A DNA stretch of 64,000 nt from Ruminococcus sp. UBA6407 (lineage in GTDB: Bacteria > Bacillota > Clostridia > Oscillospirales > Ruminococcaceae), in the NCBI GenBank assembly GCA_002438605.1, contig DJPR01000005.1, positions 1-64,000 of the forward strand. Reading direction: 5' to 3'. How positions within the stretch are numbered: the stretch's first letter is position 1; the number at the start of each line of letters is the position of its first letter. Positions 10,256 to 19,000 of this stretch are shown piece by piece. The notes below the pieces were generated by a model. The model did not search any database. It worked only from the letters and a program-made list of their open reading frames with translations, and had not been told where the DNA came from. Both the position numbers and the translations under genes were made by a program.

Positions 10256-10292
10256 CGTTGTCCCGAAAATGATACAGCGGATATGTTATAAT
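10256..10292 (+). promoter_or_regulatory. Promoter with 21-nt repeated box, copy 2
   Basis: The box at 10256-10276 is identical to 7694-7714 and again lies exactly 10 bases before TATAAT (10287-10292). It drives the HIRAN/HD operon. Confidence 0.6.
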
Positions 10293-10336
10293 TAAGTAAA
10301 GAGCACCAAACAGACGCTTTTCAAGGAGGTATCTTT

Positions 10337-10759
10337 ATGGAAAAAACATATTTCGTTACTATCACAGGACTTAACCACTACTATGGTAAGAAGCCATTTG
10401 AGATTGGCAGAATTATAAAGCTCATTAAAGAGCCTGACAATGAATATGACAAGGAAGCTATCCTTGCGTTTCTGCCTTTCATTGAAAAAATCGGCTATGT
10501 TGCCAACAGTACCAATACCGTTTACGACGGTACAATCAGTGCAGGCAGACTCTACGACAAAATTGAAGATTACGCTTATGGCAGAGTAATGTTTGTAACT
10601 CATTCTTCAGCAATCGTTCTTGTGCTTGACAAGGAAGATGTTGAGGAAGAAGATGATGAAACAGACGACGCTCCCGAAGTTCCTAAAAAGGAAGTAGAGC
10701 CTGAGAAACCGAAGAAAAAGAAGAATAACAAGCAGCCTATCGGCTTTAAAGCTGAATGA
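10337..10759 (+). CDS. HIRAN-domain protein
   Basis: 140 residues. Residues 3-100 (YFVTITGLN, LIKEPDNEYDKEAI, IGYVANS) match the HIRAN fold, a DNA-binding module recognising stalled-fork or 3'-end structures. The C-terminus is acidic then lysine-rich (KPKKKKNNK), possibly a nucleic-acid tail. A strong AAGGAGG ribosome site precedes ATG 10337. It sits in the DNA-repair-flavoured section of IME1. Confidence 0.75.
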   Translation: MEKTYFVTITGLNHYYGKKPFEIGRIIKLIKEPDNEYDKEAILAFLPFIEKIGYVANSTNTVYDGTISAGRLYDKIEDYAYGRVMFVTHSSAIVLVLDKEDVEEEDDETDDAPEVPKKEVEPEKPKKKKNNKQPIGFKAE

Positions 10760-10769
10760 GGAGGGATTT

Positions 10770-11330
10770 ATCATAACTTTACTTGAACGATATTCATATC
10801 TGAAATCTCTTGTAACTGAGAGAAAAGCAGAATTTGAGAAACTCTGTGAATTTGCAGAAACCAAAACGGAATACCTAACAGCTCCTGCAAGCTCCCGCTT
10901 TCATCTTTGTAACGAATGTGGACTTCTTGAACATTCTCTCAATGTTGCGGAAACAATGCTTAAAATGAAAAATGCTCTTTGCCCTGAAATCAGTGATGAG
11001 AGCTGTGTTGTAACTGCTCTGTTTCACGATTTAGGCAAAGTAGGTATGCCCGATAATCCTATGTATGTCAAGAATATCGGTAAAAAAGGTAAAGAGCCGA
11101 GCATACCTTACAGTTGCAACAACAATATGACTTATATGAGCGTTCCGCTTCGAAGCCTGTATTTCATTTTACCTCTGTTCCCTTTAACTCCCGAAGAAAC
11201 ACAGGCGATTATGTATCACGATGGTCAGTATGTGGACGATAATAAGTCAGTCGCAACAAAGGAATGTCCTCTCTTGTTCCTCTTGCAGTACGCAGACACT
11301 TGGAGTACATTTGTAATTGAGAAGGATTGA
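10770..11330 (+). CDS. HD-domain hydrolase with no canonical start codon
   Basis: The family reading frame (LLERYSYLKSLVTERKAEF...) runs back to ATC 10770/ATA 10773, right behind a perfect AGGAGG at 10759-10764, but no ATG, GTG or TTG is present there. HD motifs are visible: ECGLLEHSLNVAE (H) and ALFHDLGKVG (HD), plus a later YHDGQYV. The usual product is a ~185-residue metal-dependent phosphohydrolase. Either an ATC/ATA start is used or the start was lost by a point mutation; the next ATG (10956) removes the first histidine motif. Confidence 0.7.
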   Translation: MITLLERYSYLKSLVTERKAEFEKLCEFAETKTEYLTAPASSRFHLCNECGLLEHSLNVAETMLKMKNALCPEISDESCVVTALFHDLGKVGMPDNPMYVKNIGKKGKEPSIPYSCNNNMTYMSVPLRSLYFILPLFPLTPEETQAIMYHDGQYVDDNKSVATKECPLLFLLQYADTWSTFVIEKD

Positions 11331-11368
11331 TAACATTTTGGGATTATATTTAGAAAGGGATTATCATT

Positions 11369-11808
11369 ATGAAAGCAATTTCTATTCAGCAACCGTGGGC
11401 ACATCTTATCCTCATTGGAGAAAAAGAATATGAGTACCGCACTTGGAACACCGAACATCGTGGCGACCTCTTAATTTGTAGCAGTGCCAACCCCAAAATT
11501 GAAGATACTATATCAGGTTGTGCATTGTGTGTTGTAAATGTAACGGATGTTATACTTGCTACTCGTAAGAACTACGCAGAACTTGGCTTGGACGAACCGC
11601 CTCTAAAAGAGGAGAAAAGATATACGCTTGGAAACTTGAAGATGTAAGGGTTATAAACCCTTTCCCAGTCAAAGGTAAACTTAATTTCTATTATGTTGAT
11701 GATGAGCTTATACATATTCAAGATGAAGAAATGACCGATGAAGAAACACAGGAATGGTATAATGAATATTTCGCTCCTTATGTGTATAAGAAAAAGACAA
11801 AAAAATGA
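11369..11808 (+). pseudogene. ASCH-domain protein, frameshifted
   Basis: The first frame gives MKAISIQQPWAHLILIGEK, WNTEHRGDLLICSS, a typical ASCH (RNA-binding beta-barrel) N-terminus, then stops at 11647. The C-terminal part continues in another frame from about 11625 (YAWKLEDVRVINPFPVKGK), running to TGA 11806-11808. The frame change falls near an AAAAGATATACGC stretch. This is either a real inactivating indel or a sequence error. Confidence 0.7.
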
Positions 11809-11825
11809 CTTCGGAGGACTATTGT

Positions 11826-12839
11826 ATGGAAGATAAGGTGAAAAACGCCAATAACAGATTGAAAATCCTGTATCTTTACAAGATTTTTCTTGAAAAGACC
11901 GACGAAAATCATTATCTGACAATGCCCGAAATAATGCAGCAACTTAAACTCTACGGTGTTTCCGCAGGAAGAAAGGCTCTGTATGAGGATATAGAAGCAT
12001 TGAAGTCCTATGGTCTTGACATTGTTGCTATTAAGGGAAATACTTCGGGATACTATGTATCAAGCCGAGATTTTGAACTCCCCGAACTTAAACTGCTTGC
12101 TGACGCTGTTTCCTCTTCTCGGTTCCTGACCGAAAAGAAATCTACTGAGCTTCTGAAAAAGATTGAGAGTCTTTCAAGCGTTCACGAAGCAAAGCAGATA
12201 CAAAGACAAGTATATGTAACAAACCGTGTTAAAGCTATGAATGAGCGTATCTACCTGAATGTAGATGTTATTCATCGTGCCATAGCCGAAAACAAGAAAA
12301 TCAAGTTCAGATACTTTGATTATAATCTTCAAAAGAAGAAAACATACCGTGCAGGCTCTCGTGTATGCTCTCCTTATGCTCTTGCTTGGGACGATGAGCG
12401 TTATTATCTTATCGCATATTACGATAACAGACAGACTATTTCAAACTTCCGCATTGACCGAATGGAAAGCGTTGAAATAATTGATGAAAAGGCGGTAGAA
12501 AAGCCTAAGAACTTTATCGTTGCCGATTATATGAACTCGTCTTTCTCTATGTTCAGCGGAACAACACAAGATGTAAAGCTCCGTTTTGATAATCAGCTCA
12601 TAAATGCCGTAATAGACCGTTTCGGAAAGGGCATTACAGTTATACCCGACGGAGATAGTCATTTTACGGTCAGAGTAAAGGTTAAGGCTGAACAGCCTGA
12701 GCCGTTCTTTGGCTGGCTGTTCCAGTTTGGCACTATGGCTGAAATCATAGAGCCGTGTGAACTTCGTGACAGATACATAGAAATGCTGAAATCCGTTACG
12801 GAGAAGCAAATTTCTGTATCTGCTCTCACGGAGAAATGA
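11826..12839 (+). CDS. WYL-domain transcriptional regulator
   Basis: 337 residues from ATG 11826 (CGGAGGAC upstream). An N-terminal winged helix (about 1-75, LTMPEIMQQLKLYGVSAGRKALYEDI) precedes a WYL domain (about 135-235; ERYYLIAYYDNRQTISNFRIDRM) and a WCX-like C-terminus. WYL proteins sense ligands, often nucleic acids, and control mobile-element or damage-response genes. It closes the operon of the stress module and could be the factor acting on the 21-nt boxes, though nothing here proves that. Confidence 0.85.
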   Translation: MEDKVKNANNRLKILYLYKIFLEKTDENHYLTMPEIMQQLKLYGVSAGRKALYEDIEALKSYGLDIVAIKGNTSGYYVSSRDFELPELKLLADAVSSSRFLTEKKSTELLKKIESLSSVHEAKQIQRQVYVTNRVKAMNERIYLNVDVIHRAIAENKKIKFRYFDYNLQKKKTYRAGSRVCSPYALAWDDERYYLIAYYDNRQTISNFRIDRMESVEIIDEKAVEKPKNFIVADYMNSSFSMFSGTTQDVKLRFDNQLINAVIDRFGKGITVIPDGDSHFTVRVKVKAEQPEPFFGWLFQFGTMAEIIEPCELRDRYIEMLKSVTEKQISVSALTEK

Positions 12840-13265
12840 GAAAATCTCATTGTTTTTTGGCTTAAATTCGGGAGTTTTCCGAGCGTGAGACTTTTTTGAG
12901 ACTTTTTTGAGAAAAAATTGGGACAAAAATGGAACACTTTTGGTACTGACTTGAAAAAAGCAATATGTTATAATAAGTATGCTGGCAGATTATATGCTTT
13001 TGCATACGCCTTAAAATTGAATATGGGTTAGATAGCCTTGTCGCTTAATGCGATAGGGCTATTTTTTATGCCCGAAATCTGTCGGCTAATAAAAGTCGGC
13101 ACATCTGAGGACTTACGGATTTATCCGTGAGTCCTTTTTTGTTGCCCGAAAAAGGAGCAGACAGATGAATTTCTATTACGGCGAAGCAATCGCAAGGTAC
13201 CCCTGAATTTAATTTGAACTTCGGACACACGCAATTCAAATTAAATTTTTCAGGAGGATACTCAA
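12840..13265 (+). promoter_or_regulatory. Long leader with three stacked terminators
   Basis: A weak promoter (CTGACT 12946-12951, 17 bases, TATAAT 12969-12974) precedes three hairpins, each followed by T residues: 13032-13068, 13108-13140, and 13206-13250 (13-bp arms AATTTAATTTGAA/TTCAAATTAAATT). A 13-codon ORF lies between hairpins two and three. The layout is that of transcription attenuation of the sigma-like gene at 13266. The stretch 12840-12945 has short repeats of GAGACTTTTTT and nothing else recognised. Confidence 0.6.
13165..13206 (+). CDS. 13-residue leader peptide MNFYYGEAIARYP
   Basis: ATG 13165 follows AAAGGAGC, and the TGA stop (13204-13206) touches the first base of the third terminator stem. 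Ribosome position on this ORF would decide whether the 13-bp hairpin forms. Aromatic and charged residues are over-represented, but no single-codon run points to one amino acid. Confidence 0.5.
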   Translation: MNFYYGEAIARYP

Positions 13266-13868
13266 ATGAGAGAATACAATTACACAGATTACGCTATCAA
13301 CAATGCAAACAGCGAGGCTATCGTTTACCGCTTCGCAAACGGAAAGGTAAGAGAAATTACAGTTGATGACTTTAACGGCGATGAGCTTGCTTTCCGCACT
13401 TGGAAAACTTTTTCTGACAGAGATTATCATAGTCAGGAAAAACAGACCCGCAGAACATCAAGAAAAGATGTAAGTTATGACAGCCTTGAAGAAATGGACT
13501 TGGGTTGTTCCGAAGGTTGCCTTGATACTATGCTCAGGACAGAGGAAGAAGAAGCTTTGAGCGAAGGAGTTGAAGAATTGCTTTCTATTCTTTCAGAGAA
13601 ACAGAGAAGAAGACTTTACTTATATGTAATTAAAGGTATGAAACAGGAAGAAATCGCCCGCTTGGAAGGTTGCGGTCAGAGAGTAATTTCAGAGAGCCTT
13701 TATGCGGCAAAAAATAAAATCAAAAAATATTTTGAGAAATTTTCAAAAACACCCTCTAAAAACGCTTCAAAAATGGCAATGAGTGAAAGGGTTAATTTCT
13801 ACAAGAGATGGTTAGCAAGTCATCCCGATGAAAGAGATAACTCTGACAGTACATTGAAAACTGAATAA
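13266..13868 (+). CDS. Sigma-70-like element regulator
   Basis: 200 residues. Residues 95-150 (LLSILSEKQRRRLYLYVIKGMKQEEIARLEGCGQRVISESLYAAKNKIKKYF) are a sigma region 4 helix-turn-helix. The N-terminus lacks a full region 2, as in the short sigma-like regulators of Tn916-type and related elements. CAGGAGG precedes ATG 13266. The multi-terminator leader suggests tight control, and its product may switch on the transfer or excision genes to its right. Confidence 0.75.
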   Translation: MREYNYTDYAINNANSEAIVYRFANGKVREITVDDFNGDELAFRTWKTFSDRDYHSQEKQTRRTSRKDVSYDSLEEMDLGCSEGCLDTMLRTEEEEALSEGVEELLSILSEKQRRRLYLYVIKGMKQEEIARLEGCGQRVISESLYAAKNKIKKYFEKFSKTPSKNASKMAMSERVNFYKRWLASHPDERDNSDSTLKTE

Positions 13869-14280
13869 CAACTCTCAAGTTACGTTCCTCTTGTTGCACG
13901 AAAGTGTAAGCGACAAAAAGGATACGCCACGATGTTAATGATACATTTCAAGGTATCGCAGGCAACGACAAAAGCATTGGTTTTGACCGAATTCGTTAGG
14001 CACTGCACCTGAGATTATCAATATCGACGGAGCGAGAAATATTCCTTTAAGATAATAGGCAGCTCCTATTACGCCAAGACAAGCAAGAGGTATAATGATA
14101 CTTCCGTTCAGACCGAAAGGTAACGGCTTCTCCATAAGAATGGGTTGAGGTGAGAGTCCTATGAAGCTGCTTTAGCGAGTGGCTGGCTTGAGTTGTTCCC
14201 TATACTGTGGCATTGTTCACAGTTGTTCCGTCAGGGGTGTCGTGGACAAGTATGACGGGTGCATAGCGATTACAGGGTTT

Positions 14281-14310
14281 GTAGGCTGGCACTTATGTCA
14301 GCCTACCTCT
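14281..14310 (+). terminator. Rho-independent terminator
   Basis: Arms GTAGGCTG (14281-14288) and CAGCCTAC (14299-14306), then CTCTTTT. It separates the preceding untranslated stretch from the PemK/MazF gene. Confidence 0.75.
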
Positions 14311-14314
14311 TTTA

Positions 14315-14331
14315 CATAGTAACATACTATG
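14315..14331. promoter_or_regulatory. Palindrome upstream of pemK-like gene
   Basis: CATAGTA ACA TACTATG is a perfect 17-base palindrome 27 bases before the toxin gene start. It is a plausible operator for autoregulation. Confidence 0.4.
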
Positions 14332-14358
14332 AATAAGATACAGAAAGGACAATCCAAA

Positions 14359-14733
14359 ATGGAAAAAGTCAAGGAAGTTTTTAGAGGACAGGTTTACTTA
14401 TCAAGGCTTACCGGCAAAGGCTGTGAACAGCGTGGCAAACGTCCCGTACTGATTTTACAGAACGATGTCGGTAACAAGTACAGTCCGACAACAATCGTTG
14501 CTCCGATTACAACGGCAATGAAGAAACGAGCGTTACCCGTTCACGTTCCCGTTTTCAGCAATCGGCTTCACAAAAACTCGATGGTGCTTTGTGAACAGGT
14601 TCAGGTAATCGACAAATCGAGGCTCGGCAAAATGCTCTGCCGCATAAGCAACAAAACACTCGCAGAAGTTGATAAGGCTCTTGCGGTAAGCGTCGGAATT
14701 AACAATAACTTTGGAGGTAACGAGAATGAATAA
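14359..14733 (+). CDS. PemK/MazF-family toxin
   Basis: 124 residues from ATG 14359 (AGAAAGGAC upstream). The pattern RGQVYLSRLTGKGCEQRGKRPVLIL, then SPTTIVAPITTAMKK and SMVLCEQVQVIDKSRL, is the MazF/PemK endoribonuclease barrel. No MazE-type antitoxin gene is adjacent, so it may be a solo toxin or depend on the BRO protein encoded downstream. It overlaps the next gene by 8 bases. Confidence 0.85.
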   Translation: MEKVKEVFRGQVYLSRLTGKGCEQRGKRPVLILQNDVGNKYSPTTIVAPITTAMKKRALPVHVPVFSNRLHKNSMVLCEQVQVIDKSRLGKMLCRISNKTLAEVDKALAVSVGINNNFGGNENE

Positions 14734-15532
14734 CGAAATCAAAATTTTTGAACACGAACAGTTCGGCTCAGTAAGAACTTACGAAGAAAATGGAAAAGTG
14801 TTCTTCTGCGGCACGGATGTTGCAAACGCTCTTGGTTACGCAAAACCTTACAATGCAGTATCTACTCATTGTAGGTATACCCTGAAACGGGGTATACCTC
14901 ATCCGCAGTCACCAAATAAGACCATTGAGGTCGCTTTCATTCCTGAAGGAGACTTATATCGTCTGATAACTCATAGCAAACTGCCATCTGCTGAAAGTTT
15001 TGAATGTTGGGTATTTGATGAAGTCCTCCCTTCAATCAGGAAATACGGAATGTATGCAACAGAGCAGACAATCGACAATGTGCTTAACGGCACAGAAGAA
15101 GCCGAAAAGCTCTTTATTCAGCTTAAAGAAGAAAAGCTCCGCACGAGGGAGCTTGAAAACGAGAATATGAGGCTTACCGAAGAAAACGACTCACTTGCAG
15201 AGGTCGTTGACTTTATCAATATGTATGATGATGAAAGCGATTTGCTGAATGTATCTGACATTGCAATCGCATATCAGATGTCGGCAATCGAATTTAATCG
15301 CTTGCTCTGTATTCTCGGTATTCAGTACAGAGCTTATGGCACTTGGATGATTGCCCCTGAATACGAGAACTGCGGATATGTGAGGACGGACAAACGCTCC
15401 ACTTTCTACGGTGAAGGCTTCTTTATTCATACCCGTTGGACGCATAAGGGAGCAGCGTTCTTGTATAACCGCTTGAAAGAAAACGGCATTTTACCCGTTT
15501 TCGATTGGATAAAGCAGACAACAACTAACTGA
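14726..15532 (+). CDS. BRO-family antirepressor (BRO-N plus KilAC-like)
   Basis: 268 residues from ATG 14726 (GGAGGTAA upstream). BRO-N occupies about 1-105 (FGSVRTYEENGKVFFCGTDVANALGY; SFECWVFDEVLPSIRKYG). A coiled linker and a C-terminal KilAC-like domain (about 160-260; YGEGFFIHTRWTHKG) follow. Phage antirepressors of this kind inactivate CI-like repressors or bind DNA. It starts within the toxin gene's final codons, so the two are co-expressed. Confidence 0.85.
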   Translation: MNNEIKIFEHEQFGSVRTYEENGKVFFCGTDVANALGYAKPYNAVSTHCRYTLKRGIPHPQSPNKTIEVAFIPEGDLYRLITHSKLPSAESFECWVFDEVLPSIRKYGMYATEQTIDNVLNGTEEAEKLFIQLKEEKLRTRELENENMRLTEENDSLAEVVDFINMYDDESDLLNVSDIAIAYQMSAIEFNRLLCILGIQYRAYGTWMIAPEYENCGYVRTDKRSTFYGEGFFIHTRWTHKGAAFLYNRLKENGILPVFDWIKQTTTN

Positions 15533-15552
15533 AAATAAAGGAGAATCTATTT

Positions 15553-15720
15553 ATGGAAAATATAATGGTAGTAGCAGTTCTTACCCCCGATGAAGCAATG
15601 TTTGAGCTTGAAAAGGCTCTCGATAAGACCTGCGACATCGCAGATATGCTTGCACAGAAATACGGCATTGAAATCAACGATGAAGAATTTGCACATGTTC
15701 TTGATATAATCAACCGCTGA
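15553..15720 (+). CDS. Small hypothetical protein, 55 residues
   Basis: An acidic peptide starting MENIMVVAVLTPDEAMFELE with GGAGAATC upstream. It lies between the antirepressor gene and a terminator and is probably co-transcribed. Predicted all-helical; no family recognised. Confidence 0.6.
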   Translation: MENIMVVAVLTPDEAMFELEKALDKTCDIADMLAQKYGIEINDEEFAHVLDIINR

Positions 15721-15751
15721 AATTCTTTTTTCGATATACCTCCATTACACA

Positions 15752-15779
15752 GGGCAGTTCATTAAGAGCTGCCCTTTTT
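15752..15779 (+). terminator. Rho-independent terminator
   Basis: GGGCAGTTC ATTAA GAGCTGCCC followed by TTTTTA. It ends the pemK-BRO operon. Confidence 0.85.
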
Positions 15780-15836
15780 ACATAGCCTATTAAAAATAGG
15801 CATAACCTCGCACCGAGTAAAAGTCAGGAAACGCTC

Positions 15837-15865
15837 TTGACATTTACGCTTTAAAGTGCTAAACT
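15837..15865 (+). promoter_or_regulatory. Promoter of the recombinase operon
   Basis: TTGACA (15837-15842), 17 bases, TAAACT (15860-15865). The expected start of transcription falls on the ribosome site AAGGAGA, giving a very short leader. Confidence 0.7.
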
Positions 15866-15882
15866 GTAAGGAGAGATAGATT

Positions 15883-16017
15883 ATGCTTAATACAACACAA
15901 ATCGAACGTAATTATGGTATCTGGGTAGCTCTGAAAGTCCTGCTGAAAAACGGACTTATCAATCAGGAAACCTTTGATAACATTGTAAAACACGAACTCA
16001 GAGAATATATGGCTTAA
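15883..16017 (+). CDS. SHOCT-like small protein, 44 residues
   Basis: A peptide beginning MLNTTQIERNYGIWVALKVL and ending HELREYMA, with AAGGAGAG upstream. The helix-linker-helix with GLINQETFDNIV resembles the short SHOCT-type proteins encoded immediately before large serine recombinases in firmicute elements. It possibly modulates recombination; that is inference from position. Confidence 0.65.
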   Translation: MLNTTQIERNYGIWVALKVLLKNGLINQETFDNIVKHELREYMA

Positions 16018-16038
16018 TGCCAACAAGGAGGATATATT

Positions 16039-19000
16039 ATGTATTACGGAACAAATCCGCTATTTCTTGACCGCAACCGCCCAAGAAAAGTAGTTTTCTA
16101 CGGCAGAGTTTCTACCGAACACGAGGCTCAGCTCTCGGCTTTGGAAAATCAGATGCAGTGGTATGAAGATACTGCAAAGCGTTATCCGAATTGGAAAGTC
16201 GTAGGCAGATACATAGACGAGGGTATCACAGGTACTCAGGCAAAGAAAAGACCTTCGTTTATGAGAATGATTGCAGACGCAGAAAAAGGTATGTTTGACC
16301 TTATCGTTACCCGTGAAGTATGCCGTTTCGCAAGAAATACTGTTGACACTCTCACTCATACCCGTGCATTGAAAAATCTCGGCATTGAGGTTTTCTTCGT
16401 TGATGACAACATCTGGACAATGGACGGTGACGGAGAGCTTCGTCTGACGATTATGGCAACGCTTGCTCAAGAGGAAAGCCGCAAGGTTTCCGAGCGTGTT
16501 CGTGCAGGACAGCGTATCAGCCGTGCCAATAAACAGCTTTACGGGAGCGGAAATATTCTCGGATATGACCGCAAGGCTGGCGAAAGTTATACAATCAATC
16601 CCGAACAGGCTGAAACAGTCCGTATGATATATGACCTTTATGAAGAAGGCTATGGAACGCTGAAAATTGCAAAGATTTTGCAGGAGCGTAAACGCCTTAC
16701 CGCAACAGGCACGACAAAATGGACTTGCCACAATGTAGGTCGTATTCTTCAAAATGCAACTTATAAGGGATATATCGGCTATAACAAGTCGTACAGCAAT
16801 AACTACCTTGAACAGAAGCGTATCCATAATCTTGACAGAGATACCTACGAATATGTCAAGGGCGATTTTGAGCCGATTATTACCGAAGAACAGTGGGACA
16901 GATGTCAGGCTATACTCAAAGAGAAGCGTAAAACTACGCTCGTTGAGAACGGCGAGGAAAAGAAAAAGAGCAACCGCACTTCTTCGGATGTCTGGGTGAA
17001 GAAGTTACGCTGCTCCTGTGGTTCGTCTTTCAGAAAGAACCGTTATCATAAGAACAAAGAGGGAGTTACCTCGTATAATTATGTATGCTACAATCAGGTG
17101 AATAACGGTAAGGCTTCCCAGCGTGTGAAAATGGGACTAGAAGCTGATGGTTACTGCGACGAACACTCCGTTACAGACTGGAAAATGGAAATGATGGCAA
17201 AATACTTCCTCAATGAAGCTTGGAAAAATCGCAAAGAAGATTTGATGATTGCTCTTGAATACATTAAGAAGTATTATACCGACGCAACACGAAACAATAC
17301 ACAGCACAGCGAATTATTCCTTGACGCACAGATTGATAAGGCTGAAAAGAAACTGAAAAACCTTATCGACCTTTTTACCGAGGGGCAGATTAGCAAGGAA
17401 GAATTTGCCGAAGTCAAAGCAGCTTATACCGCTGATTTGCAGAAATTCAAGGACGAAAAAGCAAGATGTGGAGAGCAGCAGGAACTTATTGAAAACTGTA
17501 TGTGCGATATGACAGCAGTTTCTCAGGCTCTCGCAGGAATGGTGGATATGAGTTCACCTGAATACACTCACGACCTTATGAACGAAATCATAAACTCCAT
17601 ATTGGTTGAAGATAACCGCTTTATATGGAATTTCAGCTACAATAAAACAGAAAACGCAGATACAAACATCAGCGTTGACGGAACCAAGAGATGCCCTGTA
17701 ATTTCGATTGACGGCGAAATTATGGGGGCTCCTTCGGGAGTCCCCGATTTTTTACATATATCAGAGGATAATTCTTTAGATTTACCTGCGGAAATCCGCA
17801 ATAATCCGCTGTTTGCCAAAAACTTATCCCTAATACTCCACCTGCACATGCCGGAAGAAGTATTTGCAATACTTCATGAATACTATCATCCGTTTGATAA
17901 TATTGAATTTCTGCTGCCTTCAGACCTTTATGCAAGGGGTGGTAAAATCAAAGATTACATAGCTCCGTCCTCATTTGCATTCAGGGGTAAAGAAGTTGAG
18001 GTAGGAACAGCGTTCACGAGAATAATGTATGTACACAGGTATGACAGAGAACTTGACGATACATTCCTTTCTGAACTCCTTGACAATAACTTTAAAATTA
18101 CCGTTTCAAAACATATTTTAAGAATAGACAAGGGTGACGCATTGGAAAAAGTAAGACAGGAAATCTTCGATGTACAGGGCAAAATTCAGAAACGCATGGA
18201 AGATAATCACAAAAAAGGCGGAAACTTTGTACCTTTCAGACTTACTGACAAGCTGAAGGAGCTTGAAGATTTACAGGAAAGACTTTCAGGAAGCAATATT
18301 GAGCTTTTCGAGGTAAGTTTATTTATTTCTTTATCCGCTGAGACAAAGGATGAGCTTGAGGAGCTTACAAAACACATTAAAACAAAAGCATCAAAGCATC
18401 AGGTAACCATTAACTACCTTACCAGACAGCAGGATAAGGGTATGAATACAGTTCTTCCTTTCGGTGTAAACCACCTTGGAAGTGCAGTAAGTACATATCT
18501 TCTTACGGATGCAGCTGCTATTCTGATACCGTTTTCATACAGAACGTATTTCAGTGACAGCGGTATTTTTTACGGCATAAATAAAGTAACAAACTCAGCA
18601 ATTATTCTTGACAGAACGGAGGAAATGAACTCTAACGGCTTCGTGCTCGGACCTTCAGGTTCAGGAAAGTCGGTATTTGTAAAACTGGAAATAGCAGACG
18701 TTCTTTTCAAGTATCCCAATGATGAAATCATTGTAATAGATCCTGACAATGAGTATGGTGCTTTAATACAAAAGGAAAACTTTGATGGTGAAATTCTTAA
18801 GCTTTCTCCTAACAGTCCTACTAAATTCAACATTTTTGATATTGACCTTTCTTACTCAGAAGAAGGCAAGGACGCTATTTCAATCAAGTCTGAATTTATT
18901 ATGACCGTAATAGAAACAGCAAAGGGATATAAACTTGAATCAAATGAAAAGTCAATCATTGACAGATGTGTAAGAATTGCATATCATGACTTTCAGTTGA

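Larger units (their letters stand above)
13869..14358. other. Gene-poor stretch with a possible membrane-protein remnant
   Basis: A minus-strand frame at 13935-14135 gives a hydrophobic peptide (GSIIIPLACLGVIGAAYY, then GIFLAPSILIISGAVP) without a clear ribosome site; it may be a gene fragment. From 14140 to 14280 the sequence has short palindromic pieces and looks like untranslated RNA, but I cannot assign it. A terminator (14281-14310) and a palindrome (14315-14331) follow. Confidence 0.35.
1..17753. mobile_element. IME1, integrative mobilizable element (left end outside window)
   Basis: The block has toxin-immunity genes at its left, a MOBP relaxase with MobC, an accessory regulator and stress module, and a large serine recombinase at its right edge. 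It has no mating-pair formation genes, which is the usual content of an IME. The right boundary is placed just after the recombinase terminator, where coding passes into VirB4. The exact att core cannot be fixed because the left junction is not in the window. Base composition is somewhat richer in GC than the AT-rich ICE that follows. Confidence 0.7.

Noticed and set aside
13935..14135. Confident membrane-protein gene on the minus strand
   Set aside because: No ribosome site and no recognisable family; kept only as a possible remnant.
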